From: [Clostridium] scindens ATCC 35704 | Lineage (GTDB): Bacteria > Bacillota > Clostridia > Lachnospirales > Lachnospiraceae | NCBI RefSeq assembly: GCF_004295125.1 | Contig: NZ_CP036170.1 | Span: 2,978,501 to 3,042,500, forward strand | DNA: 64,000 nucleotides | Reading direction: 5' to 3' | In this document: one piece after another, positions 8,485 to 16,764 of the stretch | Layout of the letters: every line of letters starts with the position of its first letter | Position numbering within the stretch: position 1 is the stretch's first letter | Program-made: the position numbers and the translations under genes | Notes under the pieces: model-generated | Database searches by the model: none | What the model was told of the DNA's origin: nothing | What the model saw: only the letters and a program-made list of their open reading frames with translations

Positions 8485-9819
8485 TTATATCATTGTATTT
8501 ACGAATATATCGTAGATTGCATTGACTGCGGTTTCAAAATCATGGTTCCTTACTCCGATAATGATATTAAGCTCGCTGGAGCCCTGGTCAATCATCTTGA
8601 CATTGACGTTGGCATGCGCCAAAGCGGAAAAGATCCTTCCAGACGTTCCCCGGGTCGCGCGCATTCCTCTTCCCACCACGGCAATCAGAGCAAGGTCTGA
8701 TTCCAGTTCCAGGAAATCCGGCTCCACAGCCCTGTGGATTCCGGCGATTACCTTCTGTTCTTTCTCCTCGAACTCATCCTGATGGACGAAGATCGTCATC
8801 GTATCGATCCCGGATGGCATATGCTCGATGGAAATGTCATTTCCATCAAAGACTTCCAGCACCTTTTTACAGAATCCCACCTCTGAGTTCATCATGGCTT
8901 TTTCCACCGTAATGGACGCAAAATCCTTCTTACCGGCAATTCCCGTAATAACAAACCGAGGCTTTCTGCAAGTTCCCTCCACGATCAAGGTTCCTTTATC
9001 CTCCGGTGAATTGGTATTGCGGATATTAATCGGAATTCCTTCTTTGCGTACCGGGAAGATGGCATCTTCATGCAGCACCGTCGCGCCCATGTAGGATAAT
9101 TCCCTTAATTCCCTGTATGTAATGACGTCGATGGATTTGGGCTTTCTTACGATCCTTGGATCCGCGATCAGGAACCCTGACACATCCGTCCAGTTCTCGT
9201 ACAGGTCGGCATGCACGGCTTTGGAGACAATGGATCCCGTAATGTCGGAACCCCCTCTGGAAAATGTCTTGATCTTTCCTCCTGGCATGGAACCGTAGAA
9301 TCCTGGTATAACGGCCCGCTCCGTCTTCGCCAGCCTTTTGGACAATAACTTGTCTGTCTTCTCCGCGTCAAAATTGCCGGCGGCGTCAAACAGGATGACT
9401 TCTGCGGCATCGATAAATTCGTAACCCAGATAGGCTGCCATAATTATGCCATTTAAGTATTCTCCCCTGGATGCGGCATAGTCTCTTCCAATCTTCTTGC
9501 TGAAGTTCTCACGGATCGTCCGGAACTCATCATCCAGGCTAAGCGTAAGCCCCAGGCCGCTTATAATCTCTTCATACCGTTTCTTTATTGCAGCAAGCAG
9601 GCTTTCAAAATTCTCCTCGCATTCGTCCTCTTCCAGGATCGCCTGCCCATAGCAGCTGTATAGCAGATCCGTAACCTTTGTATCGTCCGGCGTCCGTTTT
9701 CCGGGTGCAGAAGGAATCACGTATTTTCTTGCCTCATCCTTCTTAATAATCTTGCCAACTTTCTTAAACTGCTCTGCACTTGCTAATGAACTTCCACCAA
9801 ACTTTACAACTATCTTCAT
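8485..9819 (-). CDS. lysC: Aspartate kinase
   Basis: A 444-residue aspartokinase, first step of lysine, threonine and methionine synthesis. The N-terminal kinase domain has KFGGSS at 6-11 and SRGGSDITGS near 188-197; the C-terminal third (about 300-440) holds two ACT domains, including VGRGMRATRGTSGRIFSALA, so feedback control is expected. Unlike many aspartokinases it has an early substitution APGKRTPDDTKVTDLL rather than SAxxGVT, as in the Clostridial class. No homoserine dehydrogenase domain is fused. The gene symbol marks the family; the isozyme class is not resolved. Confidence 0.92.
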   Translation of the reverse strand: MKIVVKFGGSSLASAEQFKKVGKIIKKDEARKYVIPSAPGKRTPDDTKVTDLLYSCYGQAILEEDECEENFESLLAAIKKRYEEIISGLGLTLSLDDEFRTIRENFSKKIGRDYAASRGEYLNGIIMAAYLGYEFIDAAEVILFDAAGNFDAEKTDKLLSKRLAKTERAVIPGFYGSMPGGKIKTFSRGGSDITGSIVSKAVHADLYENWTDVSGFLIADPRIVRKPKSIDVITYRELRELSYMGATVLHEDAIFPVRKEGIPINIRNTNSPEDKGTLIVEGTCRKPRFVITGIAGKKDFASITVEKAMMNSEVGFCKKVLEVFDGNDISIEHMPSGIDTMTIFVHQDEFEEKEQKVIAGIHRAVEPDFLELESDLALIAVVGRGMRATRGTSGRIFSALAHANVNVKMIDQGSSELNIIIGVRNHDFETAVNAIYDIFVNTMI

Positions 9820-9885
9820 CTCTTCTTGTATTCCTCCAAACTGCTTAATCCTATGGCTTCTATAAATGACTTCTATTATATTACA

Positions 9886-10005
9886 TCATTTTTCCATCAT
9901 CTGCAATGAAATATCTTTATGAAATACAATTCCCTTAATCCCAAGCCTCTGTGCGGTTCCTACATTTTCAGGGCGGTCATCATAGAACACGGCATCTGCA
10001 CCGGT
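9886..10005 (-). pseudogene. Remnant of a HAD-superfamily hydrolase, C-terminal end only
   Basis: Directly after the ybaK stop (10006-10008), and in the same frame, the minus strand encodes about 39 residues: TGADAVFYDDRPENVGTAQR, then LGIKGIVFHKDISLQMMEK and a stop at 9886-9888. The Asp-Asp-Arg-Pro-Glu-Asn pattern and the following G-x-x-A-x-x-L-G-x-x-G-I-x-F match the last motif of HAD-IA phosphatases. There is no start codon or ribosome binding site, and the N-terminal two thirds of the family are absent. It is best read as the tail of a deleted gene. Confidence 0.75.
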
Positions 10006-10491
10006 TCAATCCCTCCGTATCACATCGGCGAATTCGGCATTTGCTGCCTTTTGCAAGTCAAATGGCGATAATTTCAGCTGCATGCCAAGCCGCCCTCCGC
10101 TGATATGAATCTGTTCCAGTTCCTTTGCGCTTTCCTGAATTACGGTAGGAAACTGCTTCTTCATCCCGATTGCCGTGCATCCCCCTCTGATGTAACCCGT
10201 CACTTTTGTCAGATCCTTAAGATGCAGCATCTCCAGGGATTTTTCCTTCACCGTTCTGGCTGCCTTCTTAAAGTCTATCTCCGCCTCTATGGGAATGACA
10301 AATACATAGTATCCGCCACTCTTTCCAATGGTTACCAGTGTCTTGTAAACCAGTTCATGGGGATAGCCCAGCTTGTCCGCCACCTGGACTCCGTCCGTAA
10401 ATTCATCGCATTCGTAAGTCGTATACTCATAGGAAATCTTCAGCCGGTCCAAGATGCGCATGGCATTGGTCTTTACTTCCTTCTTGCTCAT
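10006..10491 (-). CDS. ybaK: YbaK/EbsC family Cys-tRNA(Pro) deacylase
   Basis: A 161-residue single-domain editing protein that hydrolyses Cys-tRNA-Pro made in error by prolyl-tRNA synthetase. Visible signatures are KTLVTIGKSGGYYVFVIP (about 49-66), the conserved lysine region DFKKAAR, and GYIRGGCTAIGMKKQFPT (about 100-117). ATG 10491 follows GGAGG by 7 bases and is preferred to 10497. A second member of this superfamily lies at 36329-36865. The stop is followed in frame by a HAD-hydrolase remnant. Confidence 0.93.
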   Translation of the reverse strand: MSKKEVKTNAMRILDRLKISYEYTTYECDEFTDGVQVADKLGYPHELVYKTLVTIGKSGGYYVFVIPIEAEIDFKKAARTVKEKSLEMLHLKDLTKVTGYIRGGCTAIGMKKQFPTVIQESAKELEQIHISGGRLGMQLKLSPFDLQKAANAEFADVIRRD

Positions 10492-10528
10492 AATCATTCC
10501 TCCTGTCGCATGTGCATGCCGCGCAATG

Positions 10529-11422
10529 TTAGAATAAGCTTAACTGCTCATATGCATAAGGGTGCCTGTAGCTGTGGATGATATCTTTCATCTGGTAAAG
10601 AATATGATGCTTCTCGCATTCTTCTTTCAGGACGTTCCACAAACTCTTGGCCTTCGGGCTTCTGCATTCATAATAAGAGCCATATCTTTTCTGATACTTC
10701 TCCACATATCCCTGTCCCGGGAATAGTTCATTCAGCTTGCCGTAATACCAGTCCCGTTGGTTGCCCCGAAGCGTCACTCCGAAAGCCGGGTAGATAAACC
10801 TGGCTCCGGCATCCGCCGCCATTTGGACAATCTGACGGATATTCTCCGGGGAATCCTCCAGATAAGGAAGTACCGGCATCAGCAGTATCCCTGCATAGAT
10901 TCCGGCATCCGACAGTCTCCGGATCATCCGGAAGCGTTCCGAGGATGGGCCTACGCCAGGCTCGATCTTGGCAGCAAGTTCATCGTCGCTGGTGGTTATG
11001 GTCACCTTGCACAGCACCGGGGAATGCGCCTTGATATCTGATAGAACGTCTATATCCCGCGTCAGCAGGCTGCTCTTCGTGGCGATGGCAATGCCAAATT
11101 CAAACGCATCGCACAGTTCCAAGGCATGCCGGGTAAGAAGCAGTTCCTTTTCGTAGGGATTGTAAGGATCACTCATGGCTCCCGTGGCCACGACTCCTCT
11201 CTTTACCTTGCGGCGCAGATCGTCCCGGATGATCCGAAGCGCGTCCTTCTTAGCCATGACCTTGTCAAATTCCTGGATTCCATAGCACTCGGAGCGGCTG
11301 TCGCAGTAGATGCAGCCATGGCAGCAGCCCTTATAGATATTCATATTATAATCAGCGCCAAACCATTCCCCGGGCTTTTTCATCCTCATCACGATGGTCT
11401 TGGCAGGAATATATTCGATCAC
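10529..11422 (-). CDS. SPL/Rv2578c-type radical SAM protein
   Basis: A 297-residue radical SAM enzyme of COG1533 (spore photoproduct lyase-like, but not SplB). The [4Fe-4S] motif is Cys33-x3-Cys37-x2-Cys40 in GCCHGCIYCDSRS. The frame is open to 11629, but a GTG at 11422 follows AAAGGA and overlaps the upstream gene's stop (GTGA), giving a normal N-terminus VIEYIPAKTI; the longer version would overlap the upstream gene by 200 bases. The reaction is unknown. It continues the TIGR03960-TIGR03936 gene pair by coupling. Confidence 0.88.
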   Translation of the reverse strand: MIEYIPAKTIVMRMKKPGEWFGADYNMNIYKGCCHGCIYCDSRSECYGIQEFDKVMAKKDALRIIRDDLRRKVKRGVVATGAMSDPYNPYEKELLLTRHALELCDAFEFGIAIATKSSLLTRDIDVLSDIKAHSPVLCKVTITTSDDELAAKIEPGVGPSSERFRMIRRLSDAGIYAGILLMPVLPYLEDSPENIRQIVQMAADAGARFIYPAFGVTLRGNQRDWYYGKLNELFPGQGYVEKYQKRYGSYYECRSPKAKSLWNVLKEECEKHHILYQMKDIIHSYRHPYAYEQLSLF

Positions 11423-12156
11423 AGGCTTATTTCCTTTCCCAACGATTCTAAGGATACGTAGTTGGAAGAAGTTCCATCCTCTCTGGCATATACCTCCAGG
11501 CGATGGAAATGAAGCGGCACATTCTGAGGCTCTTCTCCACAATACTTCAGAAATGCGTCCATCGCCAGATCCGGCTTTAAGTTCTGCTCGCTTCCAGTCG
11601 CAAGGAACAGATGCCATCCATCCTTGCATGCCTCCATATTATAGATCATCGGCTTGATATCCACTTCTTTCTCGCTGCGTTTTGTCTTCTTCATCACCAC
11701 GATCTCAGGAAGGCCCATGAATGCTTCCGTCTTTTCGATCCAGCATTCCGGGATGTCTTCTGTTACCTCGGACGTCCTGGAAGACGCAAGCAGCGTCACC
11801 TTATAATCGGCGGCGGCAACGATCGTCATGCCGCTTGCCTTCTTCTCATCCGGAATCTCCCGGAAGCTTACGACCTCCACGCCTTCCACCATGGCCTTAT
11901 TCAGCCGTTCTACTGCCTCGGCAGAGGCGATCGGAGCTTTTAATTCCACATCCATATATTCGCCGTCGCTGGTAAGTCCAACGCCCAGGGGCTGGGCAAA
12001 GGACATAATCATATGAGGGCTGTACCCTCCGCTGAGGGCGATGGGAATCTGGGCCCTTCGCATTGCCTTCTGGAAAAAACGCATCATATCCAGGTGTCCG
12101 ATAAATTTCATGACTCCGTATTTCCGAAATTTAATTCTTGCTTTCAATGCAGACAC
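11419..12156 (-). CDS. TIGR03936 family (DUF2344) radical-SAM-associated protein
   Basis: A 245-residue protein starting MSALKARIKFRKYGVMKFIGHLDMMRFFQKAMRRA, broken here only for family description: the segments KYGVMKFIGHLDMM and AQIPIALSGGYSPHMIMSFA identify DUF2344. It always accompanies the TIGR03960 radical SAM gene and overlaps it here by 26 bases (12131-12156). Its role is not established; the pair usually precedes ribonuclease G and rplU in Clostridia, which suggests a tRNA or rRNA modification role (inference). Confidence 0.9.
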   Translation of the reverse strand: MSALKARIKFRKYGVMKFIGHLDMMRFFQKAMRRAQIPIALSGGYSPHMIMSFAQPLGVGLTSDGEYMDVELKAPIASAEAVERLNKAMVEGVEVVSFREIPDEKKASGMTIVAAADYKVTLLASSRTSEVTEDIPECWIEKTEAFMGLPEIVVMKKTKRSEKEVDIKPMIYNMEACKDGWHLFLATGSEQNLKPDLAMDAFLKYCGEEPQNVPLHFHRLEVYAREDGTSSNYVSLESLGKEISL

Positions 12157-13996
12157 CTCCTTTATACTTTGCGGCTCCGCACCCGGAACACTGCATCCTG
12201 CAGTTGGGCGTCACCTCTCCTGCCAGCGCGCGCTCCCATTCTTTGCGAAGGAAGGCCTTGGTAACCCCGATGTCAATAAAGTCCCAGGGGAATATTTCCG
12301 CCGCGTCTCTCTGCCGGCAGTTATAAAACTCAATATCAATGCCCGTGTTCTCAAAGGCTTTCATCCACTTATCATAACAAAACGTCTCGCTCCAGGCATC
12401 ATACAGGCATCCCTGGCGGTAGGCCTCCTCAATGACCTGCCCGATCTTCCGGTCGCCGCGGGCCAGGACCCCTTCCAGTACCGTAGTCTCCGCGTCATGC
12501 CAATTATATTTCAAACTCTTGCGGTTGAGCTGCTCCTGGAACTCGTGCTTTACGATGGCGGCTCTGGCAATATACTCTTTATTGCTGTACATCCTTGCCC
12601 ACTGGAATGGAGTAAACGGCTTGGGGATAAAAAAGGAGGTGCTTGTGGTGATCTGGCATTTTCCATTTCTTTCCTCCTTGGGGATCTCGTAATATCTCCG
12701 GGCGATCTTATCCGCCAGCCTCGGAATCTCTTTCATATCTTCTTCGGTCTCCGTAGGCAGGCCGAGCATAAAATAAAGCTTTACCTTATTCCATCCTCCT
12801 TCAAAGGCCTGTCCGGCCCCTTCCAGTATCACCTCTTCTGTCAGCCCCTTGTTGATCACGTCCCGCAGACGCTGGGAGCCTGCCTCCGGCGCAAATGTCA
12901 GGCTGCTTTTGCGGACATCCTGAACCTTGCTCATGACATCCAGAGAAAAGGCATCGATCCGAAGGGACGGCAGGGAAATATTGATTCCTTCCTCCTTAAA
13001 CGCTTCAATCAGATAGGTGACCAACTCCTTTAACTGGCTGTAATCACTGGAACTCAAGGAACTTAAGGATATCTCCTCGTGGCCTGTATTCTTCAGCATC
13101 TCGTAGGCATATTCCTTCAGCACCTCTACGTCCCTCTCCCGGGTTGGGCGGTACAGCATGCCTGCCTGGCAGAAACGACAGCCGCGGATGCATCCCCGCT
13201 GGATTTCCAGTACGACCCGATCCTGCGTCGCCTTGATAAATGGAACCACCGGGGCTTTGGGATAATAGGTATTGGTCACATCCGTTACCATCTGTTTCTG
13301 AATCGTGGCTGAGGCATGGGAATTATTCGGAGTAAAGGAAGCAATCGTCCCATCCTCCTTATACGCCACGTCATAGAAGGACGGAACATAGATTCCTTCG
13401 ATTTCAGCCGCTTTTTCTAAGTAGTCCTTTCTGGTACCACCATTTTTCTTGTTCTCTTTATAAGCATCCAGAAGCTGTTCATAAACCGTCTCCCCTTCTC
13501 CTATATAGAACAGGTCAAAAAATTCGGCCAGCGGTTCCGGGTTATAAGTGCATGGACCGCCTCCGATGACGATCGGGTCTGACTCATCCCGGTCCGAGGC
13601 CTTCCAGGGAATCTGGCTTAAGTCCAGGATCTGCAGAATGTTCGTATAGCACATCTCATACTGGATCGTAATGCCCAGAAAATCAAAATCCTTGATAGGA
13701 TCTTGAGATTCCAGCGCAAAAAGAGGAATCTTCTGCTCCCTCATTATCGCGTCCAGATCCGTCCACGGAGAATAGACCCGCTCGCACCATACATCATCCC
13801 GCCGGTTAAACATATCATACAATATCTGGATTCCCAGATGGGACATGCCAATTTCATAGACGTCCGGAAAACACATGGCAAACCGGACGTCCACTTTCGT
13901 CTTATCCTTATATGTCGAGTTTACTTCATTGCCGATGTAGCGGGCCGGCTTTTCGATTTTTAATAATATTTCATCACTTAATGCTAATCTTCTCAT
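12131..13996 (-). CDS. TIGR03960 family B12-binding-like radical SAM protein
   Basis: A 621-residue protein. The N-terminal 200 residues form a degenerate B12-binding-type fold (DVYEIGMSHLGIQILYDMFN, then PIVIGGGPCTYNPEPLAEFF). The radical SAM motif is Cys269-x3-Cys273-x2-Cys276 in RGCIRGCRFCQAG. The last 60 residues are Cys-rich (CRMQCSGCGAAKYKGGVC) and may bind an auxiliary cluster. The start follows AAGGA by 7 bases. The substrate is unknown. It is the first gene of an operon with the DUF2344 partner and the SPL-type radical SAM gene. Confidence 0.93.
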   Translation of the reverse strand: MRRLALSDEILLKIEKPARYIGNEVNSTYKDKTKVDVRFAMCFPDVYEIGMSHLGIQILYDMFNRRDDVWCERVYSPWTDLDAIMREQKIPLFALESQDPIKDFDFLGITIQYEMCYTNILQILDLSQIPWKASDRDESDPIVIGGGPCTYNPEPLAEFFDLFYIGEGETVYEQLLDAYKENKKNGGTRKDYLEKAAEIEGIYVPSFYDVAYKEDGTIASFTPNNSHASATIQKQMVTDVTNTYYPKAPVVPFIKATQDRVVLEIQRGCIRGCRFCQAGMLYRPTRERDVEVLKEYAYEMLKNTGHEEISLSSLSSSDYSQLKELVTYLIEAFKEEGINISLPSLRIDAFSLDVMSKVQDVRKSSLTFAPEAGSQRLRDVINKGLTEEVILEGAGQAFEGGWNKVKLYFMLGLPTETEEDMKEIPRLADKIARRYYEIPKEERNGKCQITTSTSFFIPKPFTPFQWARMYSNKEYIARAAIVKHEFQEQLNRKSLKYNWHDAETTVLEGVLARGDRKIGQVIEEAYRQGCLYDAWSETFCYDKWMKAFENTGIDIEFYNCRQRDAAEIFPWDFIDIGVTKAFLRKEWERALAGEVTPNCRMQCSGCGAAKYKGGVCIESKN

Positions 13997-14089
13997 GTTT
14001 TCATCCTTTATACTTTATGCATGTTACATAACGCTTTTATTATATCATCCTATGGTAGAACTTCAAGCAAATAATTTTCAATGTAAGGA

Positions 14090-14119
14090 AAGGAGAGCCC
14101 CACGCGGAAGGCTCTCCTT
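14090..14119 (-). terminator. Terminator after the dicarboxylate/amino-acid symporter
   Basis: A perfect 10-bp stem (14090-14099 with 14110-14119), 10-base loop, then TTCC on the minus strand. Confidence 0.65.
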
Positions 14120-14134
14120 TGACAGTTTGCAGCT

Positions 14135-15415
14135 TTACTGAGCATTTTCAAATATGCTTCTGTCTATTGCCTTGTTCTGATGCGCCACGATCGTCGTGCA
14201 CACGGCATCACCGGTAATATTGACCGCCGTCCTGGTCATATCCAGGATACGGTCAATGCCCATGATCAGCCCGATCGCCTCCACCGGAAGGCCTACGGAA
14301 TTGAATACCATAGTCAGGGTTACAAGCCCTACGCTGGGAACGCCTGCGGTTCCGATGGATGCCAGCGTTGCGGTTCCGATGACCGTAATATAGTCCGTCA
14401 TCGTCAGATGAATTCCGAATGCCTGGGCTGCGAACACCACCGCTACGCCCTGCATGATGGCAGTACCGTCCATGTTGATGGTCGCGCCAAGCGGGATGGT
14501 GAAAGATGAGATCTTCTTGGATACGCCCATCTTCTTCGCCAGCGTATCGATAGACAGCGGGATGGTGGCATTGGACGTGGCTGTGGAAAACGCAAATGCC
14601 ATCACCGGGAAGAAATTCTTAATGAATTTGATCGGATTAAGTCCCGTGAATACTTTAAGCAGTCCCAGATATACGACAAGGCATTGGATCGCCAGAGCCA
14701 GCAGCACCCCGATCATATACTTCCCCAGTGGCAGGAACGCGCTAAAGCCGATATTGGCAAATGTCCTGGAAATCAGGCAGAATACGCCAACCGGAGCCAG
14801 ACTCATGACCATCATGGTCATCTCCATCATGATATCATTGAACTGTCCGAAAAAGTTGCTGACCGTCTCAGCCCGATCGCCCAGTTTGGCCAATATCACG
14901 CCGATGATCAGCGCGAAAACGATGATCTGCAGCATGCTGCCGCTGGCCAGAGAGTTGACCGGATTGTCCGGGATGATGTTCAGCAGGGTATCGGTAAGCG
15001 ATGTGGCCTCCATCTGCGCCACATCGGCAGCGTTCGTCTTGATCGCGCTCATATCAAGCCCAATGCCTGGATCGATAATATTTCCTACTGTCAGCGCTAC
15101 GGTGATGGCGAGGGCTGTTGTAAAAAGATAGAAGATCAGCGTCCTCACCCCTACCGTGCCAAGTTTCTTCGTATCCCCGATGGCCATGCTTCCACACACC
15201 AGAGAACAGAATACCAGCGGCACCACCAGCATCTTCATCAGCCGGATGAACCCTTGTCCAATTACATATAGGATTCCTTCTACAATGATATCATCTCTGA
15301 CATGCCCGGAAGGTACCAGATAGCATAGGATAATCCCGAATATCGCACCCGCGATTAGGGCGATGAAAATCTTTGTCGTAAGTCCAATCTTCTTTGCTTT
15401 TTCTGTCTTTCCCAT
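14135..15415 (-). CDS. Dicarboxylate/amino acid:cation symporter (DAACS family)
   Basis: A 426-residue transporter of the GltP/DctA/SstT type, moving glutamate, aspartate, serine or C4-dicarboxylates with Na+ or H+. The two re-entrant-loop signatures are visible: AFSTATSNATIPLS (about 274-287) and GATINMDGTAIMQG (about 307-320), followed by the TM8 segment with MTRTAVNITGDAVCT. About eight membrane spans. It begins 1 base after the RmlD-like gene's stop, sharing the GGAGG, so the two are translated together. Substrate is not resolved. Confidence 0.93.
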   Translation of the reverse strand: MGKTEKAKKIGLTTKIFIALIAGAIFGIILCYLVPSGHVRDDIIVEGILYVIGQGFIRLMKMLVVPLVFCSLVCGSMAIGDTKKLGTVGVRTLIFYLFTTALAITVALTVGNIIDPGIGLDMSAIKTNAADVAQMEATSLTDTLLNIIPDNPVNSLASGSMLQIIVFALIIGVILAKLGDRAETVSNFFGQFNDIMMEMTMMVMSLAPVGVFCLISRTFANIGFSAFLPLGKYMIGVLLALAIQCLVVYLGLLKVFTGLNPIKFIKNFFPVMAFAFSTATSNATIPLSIDTLAKKMGVSKKISSFTIPLGATINMDGTAIMQGVAVVFAAQAFGIHLTMTDYITVIGTATLASIGTAGVPSVGLVTLTMVFNSVGLPVEAIGLIMGIDRILDMTRTAVNITGDAVCTTIVAHQNKAIDRSIFENAQ

Positions 15416-15416
15416 C

Positions 15417-16265
15417 CTAGTCCTCCTCTCTTTCCTTCATATACTCTTCCAATGACCGCTTCCATTCCGGCATCTCGTACACATCGATGATCCGCAGGAT
15501 GAAGTTGTCAAGCACCGCGTAGGCAGGCCTTTCGGAAGAAAGATCCGACTCGCTGGTCGGCACCGCCTTAAGGCTGCCTTCCCGGCCGGAAAATCTCAGG
15601 ATTTCCTGGGCGAATTCATAGCGGCTGCACACGCCCTTGCAAGTGGCGTGGTAGGTACCATACTCATTGGTAGGGATCAGATACAGGATAATCCTTGCCA
15701 GATCCTTGGCGCTGGTCGGAGAGCCAAACTGGTCGGATGCCACTGCAAGCGTTCTTCCCTCATCCGCCGCATCAAGTACTTTCGTCACGAAATTATTCCC
15801 TCGTCCATAGACCCAGTTGCTCCTGATGATGAAATGCTTATGGGTAAACTCCTTTACATAGTTTTCCCCGGCTCTTTTAGAGCGGCCGTACACGGTCTTT
15901 GGATTGGTATCGTCAAACTCGCTGTAGGGAGTCTTGCTCAGCCCGTCAAACACGTCATCGGTAGACAACTGGACCATCTTGGCCCCTACTTTGCGCGCCA
16001 CGATGCTTAAGTTGCGCGCGCCCAGCGCATTGACGCGGAAAGCCAGTTCCGGCTCCCTCTCGCATACATCCGTGTCCGTGACCGCCGCGCAGTTAATAAT
16101 AACATCCGGACGGTTGATCTCGCCAAAATTCAGCACCTCGTCCGTTTCTGTTATATCCAGTTCGTCCTTATCCGTGTTGAAGACTTCCACTTCTAACGGA
16201 TCCAGGACTTCATTAATTGCAGTTCCTATCTGTCCGGAGGAACCTACTATCCAAATTTTGATCAT
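15417..16265 (-). CDS. RmlD-like dTDP-4-dehydrorhamnose reductase / SDR sugar-nucleotide protein
   Basis: A 282-residue extended SDR. The Rossmann motif is GSSGQIG (7-13), followed by the RmlD-like VIINCAAVTDTDVCEREP, LSTDDVFDG and the YGRSKRAGE catalytic Tyr-x3-Lys. True RmlD carries STDYVFDG; here Tyr is replaced by Asp in STDDVFDG. The start at 16265 follows GGAGG by 8 bases; an open frame continues upstream to 16313 but crosses a hairpin. Partners rfbA, rfbB, rfbC are not nearby. It could instead be the MAT2B-like branch of the family. Confidence 0.85.
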   Translation of the reverse strand: MIKIWIVGSSGQIGTAINEVLDPLEVEVFNTDKDELDITETDEVLNFGEINRPDVIINCAAVTDTDVCEREPELAFRVNALGARNLSIVARKVGAKMVQLSTDDVFDGLSKTPYSEFDDTNPKTVYGRSKRAGENYVKEFTHKHFIIRSNWVYGRGNNFVTKVLDAADEGRTLAVASDQFGSPTSAKDLARIILYLIPTNEYGTYHATCKGVCSRYEFAQEILRFSGREGSLKAVPTSESDLSSERPAYAVLDNFILRIIDVYEMPEWKRSLEEYMKEREED

Positions 16266-16288
16266 TCTAACACCCTCCTTAGCATAAT

Positions 16289-16320
16289 AAAAGCGTTGAT
16301 TAGAGTAAATCAACGCTTTT
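16289..16320. terminator. Hairpin between the small membrane protein and the RmlD-like gene
   Basis: A perfect 13-bp stem (16289-16301 with 16308-16320) and a 6-base loop. The T tract is best on the plus strand (TTTTTTCTTCT), with TTTTATTAT on the minus strand. It ends 9 bases before the GGAGG of the next gene, so it may be a terminator or a leader attenuator. Confidence 0.65.
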
Positions 16321-16381
16321 TTCTTCTCTCACGGAGACTATTATATCAATTTCTTTTTCCTGTGTCAACAAATGTTGAAAT

Positions 16382-16684
16382 CTATAGGTTCTTCCATACT
16401 TCCGCCACATCCAGATCCGTCGTGATCTCCTGGACGATGCGGTCGCTGCTTACGCTTTTTACGGTAATCCCATTATTATCCATGGCTACAAATGCCGCAA
16501 AAAGCATAAAGCACAGGAACAGGCGCAGACCAAACGTGCCTGGCGCCATCTCATCCTCACTCCCGTACAGCCTTGCGTAGGCGAACTTGTACCTTGGATG
16601 GACTGCCGGCGGCGAATTTCTGTCGCTGTATAAGGAACGGGTCTCCTCCAGAAGCTGGCGTCTTCGTTTTTCAGAATCATTCAT
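16382..16684 (-). CDS. Small single-pass membrane protein of unknown function
   Basis: A 100-residue protein with a charged cytoplasmic N-terminus (MNDSEKRRRQLLEETRSLYS), one predicted membrane span at about residues 52-68 (GLRLFLCFMLFAAFVAM) and a short outside tail ending DVAEVWKNL. AAGGAAGATC precedes the ATG. No family is recognised. The reading frame is real by ribosome binding site and by its hydrophobic pattern; no operon partner is evident. Confidence 0.6.
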   Translation of the reverse strand: MNDSEKRRRQLLEETRSLYSDRNSPPAVHPRYKFAYARLYGSEDEMAPGTFGLRLFLCFMLFAAFVAMDNNGITVKSVSSDRIVQEITTDLDVAEVWKNL

Positions 16685-16764
16685 GCTGATCTTCCTTTCT
16701 TACTTATGAAACAATCATAGCCTAAGAAAGTATATGCATGACCCATGCCTGTTCATTCCTGTTT

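Noticed and set aside
11423-11629. N-terminal extension of the SPL-type radical SAM gene
   Set aside because: Lies entirely inside the upstream gene in another frame; the GTG at 11422 overlapping the stop gives the normal family start.
12041-13033. Plus-strand open frame (330 codons) across the TIGR03960/TIGR03936 genes
   Set aside because: Antisense to two conserved genes; no ribosome binding site and no domain pattern.
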